From JAXGMV01 sp040768445 (GTDB taxonomy: Bacteria; Chloroflexota; Anaerolineae; Anaerolineales; Anaerolineaceae), in assembly GCA_040768445.1 (NCBI GenBank), contig JAXGMV010000001.1, forward strand, positions 1,364,001 through 1,428,000: a stretch of 64,000 nt of DNA, given 5' to 3'. The notes beneath the pieces were generated by a model. The model saw only the letters and a list, made by a program, of their open reading frames with translations. It ran no database searches and had not been told where the DNA came from. Below are positions 25,004 through 34,046 of this stretch, piece by piece; positions within the stretch are counted from its first letter, which is position 1, and each line of letters starts with the position of its first letter. Position numbers and translations under genes: made by a program.

Positions 25004-26191
25004 ATGACTGACGACTTGAGCTTGCAAATTGCGGATCGTGTAAAAGGCTTATCAGAATCTCCCACCATTGCTGTTATGAACAAGGCACGCGCCTTGAAGG
25101 CTGCCGGCAAATCGGTGGTTGACTTAAGTGGCGGTGACCCCGATTTTGATACCGCTCCACACGTAACCGAGGCGGCGATTGCAGCCCTGAAAAATGGTTT
25201 TACCCACTATACCCCCAGCCGCGGCATCCCTGAATTGCTGAAGGCGATTGTGGATAAGACTGAAAATGAGAACAGTGCTGCTTACACGACCAAGGAAGTA
25301 CTGGTTACACCTGGCGCCAAGACTGCCCTTTATACCGCAGCACAGGCGGTTATTAACCCCGGCGATGAAGCCATCCTGTTTGACCCATGCTGGGTTTCTT
25401 ATGATCCTTGCATCGAGCTGGCTGGCGGCAAGAGCGTTTATGTCACCATGGATACCAGTACAACACTGAATGACCTGAAAGCCAGTCTTGAGAAGGCAGT
25501 GACAAAACGCACCCGCATGATGATCCTCAACACGCCCAACAACCCGAGTGGTTTTGTGTGGACGAAGGAACAGCTTGAAGTGGTTGCTGATTTTGTCCAG
25601 GCAAACAATATGTATGTCTTATCTGATGAGATCTATGAAAAATTGATCTTTGAGGATATGCCGCATGTCTCCATTGCCAGCCTGCCGGGTATGACCAAAC
25701 ATACCCTGGTGCTGAACGGCTTGAGCAAAAGCCACGCCATGACTGGTTGGCGCATGGGTTGGATGTTGGGACCGGAAAAAGTAATGAGCGAGATGCTGAA
25801 GATTCACTCCCATTCATCAACCTGCGCCGCCTCTTTTGTGCAGAAGGGCGCTGTCGCAGCGCTTGAGGGACCGCAGGAGTATACCAATTATATGGTTGGG
25901 CGTTACAAAACCCGCCGTGACAACCTGGCTGCTGGTTTGAACAAGATCCCTGGCATTCACTGCGAATCTCCAGCTGGCGCTTTCTATGCCTTCCCGGATG
26001 TCTCTGCAACCGGCATGTCGGATATGGACTTTGCTTCGCAGCTGCTTGAGAAAGAACTGGTTGCCACAACACCCGGTTCAGCTTTCGGTCCTGGTGGCAA
26101 AGGTAAAATCCGACTGTCATTTGCCAACTCTGATGAGATGCTGGCTGAAGCCGTGGTACGCATTGAGCGTTTTGTGAGCAATTTAAAATAA
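25004..26191 (+). CDS. PLP-dependent class I/II aminotransferase (aspartate-aminotransferase-like)
   Basis: 395 residues. SGGDPDFDTAPHV, HYTPSRGIPELL, NTPNNPSGFVW, the NGLSKSHAMTGWRMGW block with the PLP-binding Lys, and the late GKGKIRLSFAN (substrate-carboxylate Arg) are all present. It belongs to subgroup I-gamma, whose members transaminate aspartate, alanine, aromatic or diamino acids. It transfers an amino group between an amino acid and a 2-oxo-acid in the cytoplasm. The neighbours RraA, aspartokinase and Asd point to aspartate-family compounds. The ribosome site GGAG lies eight bases before the ATG. Confidence 0.92.
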   Translation: MTDDLSLQIADRVKGLSESPTIAVMNKARALKAAGKSVVDLSGGDPDFDTAPHVTEAAIAALKNGFTHYTPSRGIPELLKAIVDKTENENSAAYTTKEVLVTPGAKTALYTAAQAVINPGDEAILFDPCWVSYDPCIELAGGKSVYVTMDTSTTLNDLKASLEKAVTKRTRMMILNTPNNPSGFVWTKEQLEVVADFVQANNMYVLSDEIYEKLIFEDMPHVSIASLPGMTKHTLVLNGLSKSHAMTGWRMGWMLGPEKVMSEMLKIHSHSSTCAASFVQKGAVAALEGPQEYTNYMVGRYKTRRDNLAAGLNKIPGIHCESPAGAFYAFPDVSATGMSDMDFASQLLEKELVATTPGSAFGPGGKGKIRLSFANSDEMLAEAVVRIERFVSNLK

Positions 26192-26216
26192 TCAGACCAG
26201 CCCCTTGAGGTACACT

Positions 26217-27407
26217 ATGACTGAAAAAATCGTATCCATGAAGTTCGGGGGAACGTCTGTAGCAACCGCTGAACGGCGCGAGATGATTGTCCAGCATGTC
26301 AGGCGAGAGATTGCTGCCGGTTACCATCCTGCCCTGGTGGTGTCAGCCATGGGGCGGCGCGGGGATCCCTATGCCACCGATACCCTGCTGGACCTGATGC
26401 GCAGCATGGGTGGAACGGTTGACCCGCGTAATTACAGCTTTTTGTTTGTCACCGGTGAGATTATCTCAGCAGGCGTGATGGCCCATACTTTGAAACTGGC
26501 AGGTCTGGAAGCTGTATCGCTGACGGGTGGACAGGCTGGCGTGATCACAGAGGATTTTTACATGAGCGCTGGTGTGGCAAAACTGGACAACACCCGCCTG
26601 AAGAAAATTGTCAGCCAGGGCAAAATCCCTGTTGTGACCGGTGGGCAGGGTGTGACCCAGACAGAGGGTGATTTCTCTATTCTCGGCCGAGGCGGCAGTG
26701 ACACCTCAGGTGTACTGGTTGGTGTGATGCTGGATGCCGAACGGGCTGATATTTATACCGACGTGGAATATATGCTGGCGATGGACCCGCGCGTCGTGCC
26801 GGGTGCGCCCAAGCGCGAAGAAATTTCTTTCGAAGCCGCATACGAGATGGCACGCTTTGGTTCGAAGGTGATTCACCCTCGTGCGGTCAAGGTCGGCATG
26901 GAGCACAATCTGCCGGTGCGTGTGCGTTCGACATTCTCACAAAATGTGGGCACACTCATAAACGCCAAGCAGGATACCACAGCCCTGGTTGGTTTTTCGC
27001 TGATTGCCAGCGCTAATATCGGGGAAGCTGGGGCACATCAACTGCAGCAAAATGAGCTCGATATGCTTGAACAGCACATCGGTTTGCTCACAATGACAGA
27101 TAGTTCGACCGGCCGGCAGATTTTCTGCGCACCGGCTGGCGACACTTTGAGTGAAGTGGATAGCGAGCTGGCTTTACACGGTGTCACAAATGTGAACTGG
27201 CAGCCTGGCGTAAGCCTGGTGACCCTGGTTGGCACACCTGAGTCTATGACTGAAATAGATGGCATAGCTGTTAAAACAATGGCGGCAAATAACTTGCCTG
27301 TCCTTTATCACGATCAACAGTTAAGAAGGTCAACCTTTGCCTTACCTGAATCCGAATCAAGGAAAGCACTCGAGACACTGTACCATGCAGTGAGTGCTTA
27401 TTTATAG
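26217..27407 (+). CDS. lysC: Aspartate kinase
   Basis: 396 residues. MKFGGTSVATAE at the start, FVTGEIISAGVM, LGRGGSDTSGVLVG and FGSKVIHPRAVK form the amino-acid kinase domain. The last 130 residues form a weakly conserved ACT-type regulatory region. It phosphorylates the side chain of aspartate. Normally this is the first step to lysine, threonine and methionine; here it sits in an uptake and hydrolysis locus with Asd nine kilobases downstream and none of the dap or hom genes. ATG 26217 follows GAGG by six bases. A dedicated catabolic or reverse role is possible (see findings). Confidence 0.9.
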   Translation: MTEKIVSMKFGGTSVATAERREMIVQHVRREIAAGYHPALVVSAMGRRGDPYATDTLLDLMRSMGGTVDPRNYSFLFVTGEIISAGVMAHTLKLAGLEAVSLTGGQAGVITEDFYMSAGVAKLDNTRLKKIVSQGKIPVVTGGQGVTQTEGDFSILGRGGSDTSGVLVGVMLDAERADIYTDVEYMLAMDPRVVPGAPKREEISFEAAYEMARFGSKVIHPRAVKVGMEHNLPVRVRSTFSQNVGTLINAKQDTTALVGFSLIASANIGEAGAHQLQQNELDMLEQHIGLLTMTDSSTGRQIFCAPAGDTLSEVDSELALHGVTNVNWQPGVSLVTLVGTPESMTEIDGIAVKTMAANNLPVLYHDQQLRRSTFALPESESRKALETLYHAVSAYL

Positions 27408-27448
27408 GTAGAACAATAATATAGCATCATGGTGAACGGGAAATCTTT

Positions 27449-27480
27449 TTGAAGGGAGGTGGTTTGTCGAAGATATGAGT
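27449..27480 (+). promoter_or_regulatory. Leader element 1 (shared with 40645-40676)
   Basis: TTGAAGGGAGGTG is followed by CGAAGA and TATGAGT, 85-115 bases before the first binding-protein start. A four-codon frame, TTG TCG AAG ATA TGA (27464-27478), follows the GGAGG by four bases and overlaps ATG 27475, which is in frame with the lipoprotein gene. The same layout recurs before the second binding-protein gene. Confidence 0.45.
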
Positions 27481-27564
27481 GAAGTTCCGTGCAGCTTTAA
27501 TGAAAGCGGCACCCAACACCGGGTAACTGGTGAGAATAGTTCATCTAATTCTGATGGAGGAAAG

Positions 27565-29214
27565 ATGTCTAAAAGTTTTAAAGTCTTAAGTTTTGCAATA
27601 TTGTTAGTGTTTGTGCTTGGCAGCCTCGCTGGTTGTGCACCGGCTGCAACAGAACCCGCCGCCGAAGCACCTGCTGCTGAAGCACCTGCAGCCACTGAAG
27701 CACCTGCTGCTGAAGCACCTGCAGCCACAGAAGCACCTGCTGCAACTGAAGCACCCGCCGCTGAACCCGCCGGTGAAAAAGTCTTCACCTTAGGCCGCCA
27801 GTTGGATGCCTTCCTGCCGGACCCTGTCATGAACGATGCCAATGCCGATATTTGGTATATGCAGCAGTATTATGCCGGTTTAGTCCGCACCAACATGACT
27901 GCTGAGATCGAACCCGAATTGGCTGAGAGCTGGGAAGTTAGCGAAGATGGTTTGACCTATACTTACTACCTGCGCCCAGACCTCAAGTTCTGCAACGGCG
28001 ACCCCATTACCCCCGAAGACTGGATGTGGTCACTTGAACGTGCCCGCAACCCCGAAAACGGTATCTGGAGCTTCACGCTGGATTATGTGGACACCATTAC
28101 CGCAGACGCAGAAAAAGTCGTCTTCACGCTGAAGGAGCCCTACGTACCGTTCCAGTTCAGCCCGGCGCTGTTCAACGCAGTTGTTATGCCCAAAGCCCAG
28201 GTGGAAGCCGCCGGCGGTTGGGAGAACTTCATGCTGAAACCCTGCGGCGCTGGCCCATTCATCATGACCGAATGGAACAAGGGCAGCACCATGATTCTCG
28301 AGAAGAACCCCTACTATTGGGATGCCGAGAATGTCAAGCTGGACAAAATCGTCCTCAAGTACATCCAGGACGACAATGCACGTGTGATGGCCCTCCAGGC
28401 TGGCGAAGTTGATGCGATTAACTACCCGCCCTTCTCACGTGTTGCTGAGCTGGAAGCTGACCCGAACATTACTGTTCTCAAGTTCCCCGTTGGTCAGATC
28501 GTCCAGATGGTCCCGAATCACCGCAATGCACCTCTAAATGACCCGAAGGTCCGTCTTGCCCTCAACCTGGCAATCGATCGTCAGGCACTGCTTGACAACG
28601 TAACTTTTGGTATGGGTGTTATGGCAACCAACTATCGCCCTGTCGGTACTTTGTATTACAACACCGACCTGGAACCCTACCCCTATGATCCTGAAAGGGC
28701 AAAGGCACTGTTGGCAGAAGCTGGTTATCCTGACGGCTTCAAGACTTCCATGAACCATGTCGCCGGACGTGAGCAGCAAATGCAGTACGGTACTATGATC
28801 CAGGCCATGTGGGCTGAGATCGGTGTCGAACTTGAACTGGTTCCGCTCGAAAGCGGTATCAACCGCCAGAAATACTGGGACGGTGAGTTTGAATTCTATG
28901 CATCCGGCTGGACCGATGACATTCCCGATCCATCACAGCAGACCGATTATGCAGTGGTTTATGACAATATCCAGTCATACCACTCTGAGTACAACAATGC
29001 TGAGATCCAGACACTGGCAAAAGATGCTTTGACTGAGCTCGATCCTGAGAAACGGAAAGAAATGTATTTCCGCATTCAGCAGCTTGTGTATGACGATTCA
29101 GCCTTCATTCCGCTGTGGTCAGAACCGCTGGTTGTTGCCACCCGCAACAATGTCGAAGGGTTTGAACAATCTGTCCTCGGTATCTACCTCTGGAAGGGCC
29201 TCGACGTCAAGTAG
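27565..29214 (+). CDS. ABC importer substrate-binding lipoprotein (SBP family 5), module A
   Basis: 549 residues. The signal peptide ends in lipobox LAGC (Cys about 22), then a flexible linker of EAPAAT-like repeats, then a family 5 binding protein. The latter shows WYMQQYYAGLV, AESWEVSEDGLTYTYYLRP, PEDWMWSLERA, LKPCGAGPFI and NRQKYWDGEFEFYASGW. It is anchored outside the membrane and captures oligopeptides or similar amide compounds for the permease genes that follow. The ATG at 27565 has GGAGG eight bases upstream and begins a normal signal peptide; the frame is also open from ATG 27475. First gene of duplicated module A. Confidence 0.93.
   Translation: MSKSFKVLSFAILLVFVLGSLAGCAPAATEPAAEAPAAEAPAATEAPAAEAPAATEAPAATEAPAAEPAGEKVFTLGRQLDAFLPDPVMNDANADIWYMQQYYAGLVRTNMTAEIEPELAESWEVSEDGLTYTYYLRPDLKFCNGDPITPEDWMWSLERARNPENGIWSFTLDYVDTITADAEKVVFTLKEPYVPFQFSPALFNAVVMPKAQVEAAGGWENFMLKPCGAGPFIMTEWNKGSTMILEKNPYYWDAENVKLDKIVLKYIQDDNARVMALQAGEVDAINYPPFSRVAELEADPNITVLKFPVGQIVQMVPNHRNAPLNDPKVRLALNLAIDRQALLDNVTFGMGVMATNYRPVGTLYYNTDLEPYPYDPERAKALLAEAGYPDGFKTSMNHVAGREQQMQYGTMIQAMWAEIGVELELVPLESGINRQKYWDGEFEFYASGWTDDIPDPSQQTDYAVVYDNIQSYHSEYNNAEIQTLAKDALTELDPEKRKEMYFRIQQLVYDDSAFIPLWSEPLVVATRNNVEGFEQSVLGIYLWKGLDVK
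27664..27770 (+). repeat. Coding tandem repeats in lipoprotein linker 1
   Basis: Imperfect 12- and 18-base units encode EAPAAT and EAPAA stretches right after the lipobox. Pro and Ala codons alternate between units. Confidence 0.8.
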
Positions 29215-29236
29215 TATTATGTAATACCGCACAAAA

Positions 29237-29266
29237 CTGGCTCCCCTTTATTAACAGGGGAGCCAG
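29237..29266 (+). terminator. Intercistronic hairpin after binding protein 1
   Basis: CTGGCTCCCCT (29237-29247) pairs perfectly with AGGGGAGCCAG (29256-29266) over an eight-base loop. A T6 run comes only eight bases later (29275-29280). It likely stabilises or partly terminates the message so that the binding protein is made in excess of the permease. Confidence 0.7.
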
Positions 29267-29335
29267 ACCCCGCATTTTTTAGCAGTTTAGCATTATTAAC
29301 ATGATTTAAATCTTATTTAGAAGCAGGAGTGTTCG

Positions 29336-30277
29336 ATGCAAAGGATCAATTACATCCTTGTCCGGCTTTTACAACTTCTCCCCGTTGCGTTGGGGATCAC
29401 GATCATCCTCTTTTTTGTTGTTCGATTGATACCCGGTGACCCGGCTTTGATCCGCCTTGGCATAAAAGCTACGCCCGAGTCTATTGAGAATTTCCGGCGG
29501 CAGATGGGTCTTGATCAACCCATCATGATCCAGTACTTTATTTTCATGGGTAAGCTATTTAAGTTTGATCTTGGTAATTCATTGATCTATGCCACACCGG
29601 TTATTAACTTGATTTCCGAACGGCTACCCAGGACTGTTGTTCTGGCAGTGTACGCGACAACCTTTTCAATAATCTTAACTGTGCCTATGGCATTGCTAGC
29701 CGCCTTTAAGAAAGATAAACCAATTGATCAAGTCATCAGGGTCTCTTTCGTGGTGGCGCTTGGTATGCCGCAGTTTTGGATTGGCACGGTTTTGTTGATG
29801 TTGTTCTCTGTTAAATTAGGAATCTTTCCAGTCAGTGGTTTTGGGGAAACCTGGCAGCAAACATTGCGGCATCTCTTCCTGCCGGCATTGACCCTGGCGA
29901 TGTCACAATCCTCCTGGCTGGTTCGCTCACTGCGCTCTGACATCATCAATGTGATGGGTTCAGATTATGTGGATTTTGCCCGCGCCAAAGGTTTGAAGGA
30001 ACGGTTTGTTAATATTCGGCACATCCTGCGGAACGCTCTCTTACCCACGGTCACCATCCTGGGACTGAATTTCGGTAAACTATTGGGTGGTTCAGTGGTT
30101 GTTGAGAAAATTTTCTCACTCCCGGGCATGGGCAATTTGATGATTGAATCTATTTTTGCACGTGATTATGTTGTCATACAGGCCATTACTTTCTTTTTCG
30201 CAGTCATTGTGATTTTGATTAATCTAATTACTGACCTGTTATATTCCGTGCTTGACCCGCGCGTCACACTGGGTTAA
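29336..30277 (+). CDS. ABC peptide-type permease, DppB-like, module A
   Basis: 313 residues with six membrane helices. The N-terminus RINYILVRLLQLLPVALG and the RLIPGDPA segment are typical of DppB/OppB. The EAA coupling loop reads DYVDFARAKGLKERF near residue 210, and the end SVLDPRVTLG is conserved. It forms the translocation channel with the DppC-like partner encoded 12 bases downstream. Confidence 0.94.
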   Translation: MQRINYILVRLLQLLPVALGITIILFFVVRLIPGDPALIRLGIKATPESIENFRRQMGLDQPIMIQYFIFMGKLFKFDLGNSLIYATPVINLISERLPRTVVLAVYATTFSIILTVPMALLAAFKKDKPIDQVIRVSFVVALGMPQFWIGTVLLMLFSVKLGIFPVSGFGETWQQTLRHLFLPALTLAMSQSSWLVRSLRSDIINVMGSDYVDFARAKGLKERFVNIRHILRNALLPTVTILGLNFGKLLGGSVVVEKIFSLPGMGNLMIESIFARDYVVIQAITFFFAVIVILINLITDLLYSVLDPRVTLG

Positions 30278-30289
30278 TAGAGGAGCCTT

Positions 30290-31177
30290 ATGACAGTAGA
30301 AACCTTACAAACACAAGTTTCCAAAGAGTCGTTCAGCAGTTGGCTAAAAAGCAAAAAACGCATCTGGCGACGGAACCCATCATTTTTCTGGGGTATGGTA
30401 ATCCTTTCCATTGTTATTTTTGTAGCCATCTTCTCTGACCAACTGGTTCCCTATAATCCAATTAAACAGGATTGGAAAGCTACATTGCAGCCCCCCAGCG
30501 CTGAGCACTGGCTGGGCACAGACAATTACGGACGCGATATCTTTTCACGCATCATTGCCAGTACCAGGCTTGACCTGACGGTTGGTTTTCTCTCAGTCTT
30601 GTTCCCACTGATAATTGGCATTGTCATTGGTACACTAGCCGGTTACTATGGCGGCATTATGGACCAGATCTTAATGCGCCTGGTGGATATTATCGTAGCC
30701 TTTCCGTTTATTGTGCTCATCATTTTGTTGATAGCAGTGATCGGTACAGGTCTGCAAAATGTTGTGATTGCAGTCACGATTGGTACCTGGGTGATTTATG
30801 CCCGTATTGTCCGCAGCGAGATCCTGGTACAGAAGAACCTGGAGTATGTCATGAGCGCCCGCACACTTGGGTTCAGTGACCTGCGCATTATGATACGGCA
30901 CATCTTGCCCAATACGGTTTCCACTGTGATCATTTTTGCGGCACTGGATATTGCGCTGGATATTTTGCTGATTGCTACGCTTGGCTTTTTGGGTCTCGGT
31001 GTCAAGCCACCCACGCCAGAATGGGGCTCAATTGCCTCTGAAGGTATCGGCTTCATTGCCAGGGCACCATGGATTTCATTCTATCCGGGTATTGCCATCA
31101 TCTTTACCGCTACCGGCTTTGCCTTGCTGGCAGATGGACTGGCGGATGTACTTCGGGCAGGCGGACAGGAGGCATAA
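30290..31177 (+). CDS. ABC peptide-type permease, DppC-like, module A
   Basis: 295 residues. A cytoplasmic N-terminus (about 35 residues) precedes six membrane helices. The periplasmic-type loop PPSAEHWLGTDNYGRDIFSRII and the EAA loop YVMSARTLGFSD are diagnostic for DppC/OppC. The final helix ends ATGFALLADGLADVLR. It pairs with the DppB-like protein. The ATPase gene starts three bases after its stop, so translation is coupled. Confidence 0.94.
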   Translation: MTVETLQTQVSKESFSSWLKSKKRIWRRNPSFFWGMVILSIVIFVAIFSDQLVPYNPIKQDWKATLQPPSAEHWLGTDNYGRDIFSRIIASTRLDLTVGFLSVLFPLIIGIVIGTLAGYYGGIMDQILMRLVDIIVAFPFIVLIILLIAVIGTGLQNVVIAVTIGTWVIYARIVRSEILVQKNLEYVMSARTLGFSDLRIMIRHILPNTVSTVIIFAALDIALDILLIATLGFLGLGVKPPTPEWGSIASEGIGFIARAPWISFYPGIAIIFTATGFALLADGLADVLRAGGQEA

Positions 31178-31179
31178 CA

Positions 31180-32163
31180 ATGGAAAAAAACATGAATTTC
31201 AAAGAGCTGCTCACGATTAAAGATTTGAAAGTTTATTACGAAACCGCCAGCCGCCTGATCAAAGCAGTAGATGGTGTTTCACTGACTGTTGGTGAGGGTG
31301 AGACATTTGGTGTGGTAGGTGAGTCTGGCAGCGGTAAGAGTGTGACAATCAAGTCTGTTATGGGCTTGATCCATCCACCAGGTAAGATTGTATCGGGTTC
31401 TATCCAGTTCAAAGGCAAGGAACTAACTAAGTTCAACAATCGTGAGTACCAGGAAATTCGCGGTGATGAAATTGCCATGATCATGCAGGATCCAATGACT
31501 GCTCTCAACCCGGTACTTAAAATAAAAGACCAGATCAAAGAGACCCTGGAAGAGGATGGCAAGCTTCCTGACAGGGAAATTGTTGAACGAGCTGTGCAGC
31601 TGATGAAATTGGTGGGCATCCCGGCGCCAGAACGACGCTTGAACGAGTATCCGCACCAATTTTCTGGCGGCATGCGCCAGCGTGTGATGATTGCCATTGC
31701 CCTGTCGCGTAACCCCAAGCTGTTACTGGCTGATGAGCCAACCACTGCTGTGGATGTAACCATCCAGGATCAGATATTGAAACTGCTGGTGAGCCTGCAG
31801 AAGGAACTCGGTATGGGGCTGGTACTGGTGACCCACGACCTTGGTATTATCGCCCAGACGACAGACCGCGTGGCGGTGATGTATGCCGGTCGTATCATGG
31901 AGATGACAGATACTGTCACACTGTTTAAACGACCGCATCATCCCTACACCATGGGCTTGATGAATTCCATCCCATCCAAAAAACTGTCTGGCGAACAGCT
32001 GGATCCTATTCCAGGACTGCCGCCCAATATGGGTAACCTGCCACCAGGCTGTCGCTTCAGCCCGCGCTGTGTGTATGCGACCGATGAATGCCGAACGGGC
32101 GAAATTGGCTTAAGGGATATTGGACCGGGCCATGTTTCAGCCTGTATTAAGGACGTGAGGTGA
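31180..32163 (+). CDS. ABC ATPase, DppD-like, module A
   Basis: 327 residues. Walker A is GESGSGKS, the signature motif is SGGMRQR, Walker B is LLLADEPTTA, and the switch His lies in VTHDLG. The C-terminal oligopeptide-ATPase extension has CRFSPRC and DECR, which in characterised members is a small zinc or Fe-S-like cysteine site. It powers import with the DppF-like ATPase. ATG 31180 is used because GGAGG is eight bases upstream; a longer frame from 31069 lies within the permease gene. Confidence 0.94.
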   Translation: MEKNMNFKELLTIKDLKVYYETASRLIKAVDGVSLTVGEGETFGVVGESGSGKSVTIKSVMGLIHPPGKIVSGSIQFKGKELTKFNNREYQEIRGDEIAMIMQDPMTALNPVLKIKDQIKETLEEDGKLPDREIVERAVQLMKLVGIPAPERRLNEYPHQFSGGMRQRVMIAIALSRNPKLLLADEPTTAVDVTIQDQILKLLVSLQKELGMGLVLVTHDLGIIAQTTDRVAVMYAGRIMEMTDTVTLFKRPHHPYTMGLMNSIPSKKLSGEQLDPIPGLPPNMGNLPPGCRFSPRCVYATDECRTGEIGLRDIGPGHVSACIKDVR

Positions 32164-32167
32164 GCCG

Positions 32168-33205
32168 ATGGAAGCAACGATTGAAAGAAACGCACAAATG
32201 AACACCTATAAAGATCAACAACCTCTTGTTGAGATAAAGAATGTCAAGAAGTATTTTGAACTTCCATTGGGACTATTAAGAACCATTCTTCGGCATGAAA
32301 AAGAAGTGGTGCATGCGGTTGATGATGTAACGCTTGATATTTACAAAGGTGAAACCCTGGGATTGGTTGGTGAATCCGGCAGCGGCAAAACCACCCTGCT
32401 GCGCTGTATTGCCCGAATTTACGACCCCAGTACCGGTAGTATCCTGCACGAAGGCAAGGACATCCTGAAGCTGAGCAAGAAAGATCTGCGCTCTGAACGC
32501 CGTAAATTCCAGGTCGTTTTCCAGGATCCTTACTCGTCACTTAACCCACGCATGACTGTTAAACAGGTCTTGATGGAGATCCTGTCTGTGCACAACCTTA
32601 GACCAGAAGCAGAACGGATGGACCGGGTGAATGAGCTTCTATCACTTGTGGGCTTGACCTCGGATGCTTTGCATCGCCTGCCGGCGAACTTCAGCGGCGG
32701 TCAACGCCAGAGAATTGGCATTGCCAAAGCGCTTGCGATGGAACCCCGCTTGCTGCTGGCTGATGAACCGGTATCAGCGCTGGATGTTTCCATCCAGGCT
32801 CAGGTGATCAACCTGCTGCTTGACCTGAAGAAGAAACTTGATTTGACTATGCTGTTCGTAACGCATGACCTGCGCGTGGTTCGTCACGTCAGTGATCGCA
32901 TTGCTGTGATGTACCTCGGTAAGATCATGGAAGTCGGCCCGACGAAAGAATTGTTTAACAACCCTATGCACCCTTACACGCGCGCCCTGCTGGCTGCAGC
33001 ACCTGAGTTAGATCCGGAAGACCGTACCGAACGGCCTGCTCTGTTGGGTGACCCGCCCAGCCCTATCCACATTCCGTCGGGATGCCGCTTCCACCCGCGC
33101 TGCCCGCTCGCAATTGACAGCTGTAAAGTCGACCAGCCGGAGCTGGTGGATGTTGGGCATCGCCATATGGCAGCCTGTCCGGTTGTGCTAAATAACCTGA
33201 ATTAA
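32168..33205 (+). CDS. ABC ATPase, DppF-like, module A
   Basis: 345 residues. The N-terminal insert KKYFELPLGLLRTILRHEKE, typical of DppF/OppF, precedes Walker A GESGSGKTT. The signature is SGGQRQR, Walker B LLADEPVSALD, switch VTHDLR, and the C-terminal cysteine segment CRFHPRC. It forms the heterodimeric ATPase with the DppD-like protein. Two starts are possible, ATG 32168 and ATG 32198; the first has AGGTGA upstream. The module A transporter ends here. Confidence 0.93.
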   Translation: MEATIERNAQMNTYKDQQPLVEIKNVKKYFELPLGLLRTILRHEKEVVHAVDDVTLDIYKGETLGLVGESGSGKTTLLRCIARIYDPSTGSILHEGKDILKLSKKDLRSERRKFQVVFQDPYSSLNPRMTVKQVLMEILSVHNLRPEAERMDRVNELLSLVGLTSDALHRLPANFSGGQRQRIGIAKALAMEPRLLLADEPVSALDVSIQAQVINLLLDLKKKLDLTMLFVTHDLRVVRHVSDRIAVMYLGKIMEVGPTKELFNNPMHPYTRALLAAAPELDPEDRTERPALLGDPPSPIHIPSGCRFHPRCPLAIDSCKVDQPELVDVGHRHMAACPVVLNNLN

Positions 33206-33269
33206 ATCTACACACTCACAAACTTTAATACTTATTTTTATTCCAGTAACCCTCTCAAAGGAGAAACAC

Positions 33270-33998
33270 ATGTTAATTGAAAAATCGAATTGGATGATGG
33301 TTGAAGAGTACTTAAAGAAAGATGATCGGATCGTGTTTGTGCTGGGTGCAACCGAGGAGCATGGCTATAACACACTGTCCACGGACACCCAGACTACCTG
33401 GGAGATTGCCAAAGAAGCCTGCACCCGCCAGAATGTTCTCCTCGCCCCACCGCTGCACTTTGGACCGTCTGCGTTTTCACTTGCCTTCCCCGGCACAGTT
33501 TCTCTACGTAATGAGACTTATATGTCTGTGATTACAGACATGATCGACAGCGTTGCACGCGTGGGTTTCAAACGTATCCTGTTTTTCAGTGGTCACGGCG
33601 GTAACATGCGTGCCAAAGAAACCATAACTGAATATTTGATCGACAAGCCTGATCTTATTATGAAATTCCGTGAGTGGTATTTGCTGCCAAAGACCTATGC
33701 ACGCATTATGGAACTTGGTTCCACTGCCTGGGATCACGCCTCCTGGCTTGAGAGTTTTCCCGGTGTTAACCAGCCGGTAGAAATCCCAGACAAGTTCAAA
33801 GAGCAGGTATTTGTTGAAGACCATTACGCCCTCACTCCAGAAGAAGTACGCCAGGCGACTGGCGATGGTGTGTGGGGTGGTAAATACAAACAGCCAGAAT
33901 CTGTAATGAAGGATTTTATTGAACTGGCTGTGACTGAACTTGAGGATTTCCTCCAGAACGGTTGGGATAAATTTCAAAAGACTGCACCGCTCAAGTAA
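33270..33998 (+). CDS. Creatininase-family amidohydrolase, module A copy 1
   Basis: 242 residues. GATEEHGYNTLSTDT gives the Glu-His and Asp metal ligands and FSGHGGNMRAK the third-strand His. The family hydrolyses small cyclic amides or formamides with Zn or Mn. In true creatininase the latter motif is NGHYEN as I recall, so creatinine is not the likely substrate; GHGGN is found in other branches. The family Glu segment is altered to WDHASWLES. The protein is very close to its neighbour: the first 32 residues are identical. It is the sixth gene of module A. GGAG lies nine bases before the ATG. Confidence 0.88.
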   Translation: MLIEKSNWMMVEEYLKKDDRIVFVLGATEEHGYNTLSTDTQTTWEIAKEACTRQNVLLAPPLHFGPSAFSLAFPGTVSLRNETYMSVITDMIDSVARVGFKRILFFSGHGGNMRAKETITEYLIDKPDLIMKFREWYLLPKTYARIMELGSTAWDHASWLESFPGVNQPVEIPDKFKEQVFVEDHYALTPEEVRQATGDGVWGGKYKQPESVMKDFIELAVTELEDFLQNGWDKFQKTAPLK

Positions 33999-34046
33999 GA
34001 AGAGCTGAGTTTACGCGACAAATACAAATATTCAAGGAGTACTGTT

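Noticed and set aside
27475..27564. N-terminal extension of binding protein 1 from ATG 27475
   Set aside because: It would put 30 polar residues before the signal peptide; ATG 27565 has an ideal ribosome site and begins a normal lipoprotein signal.
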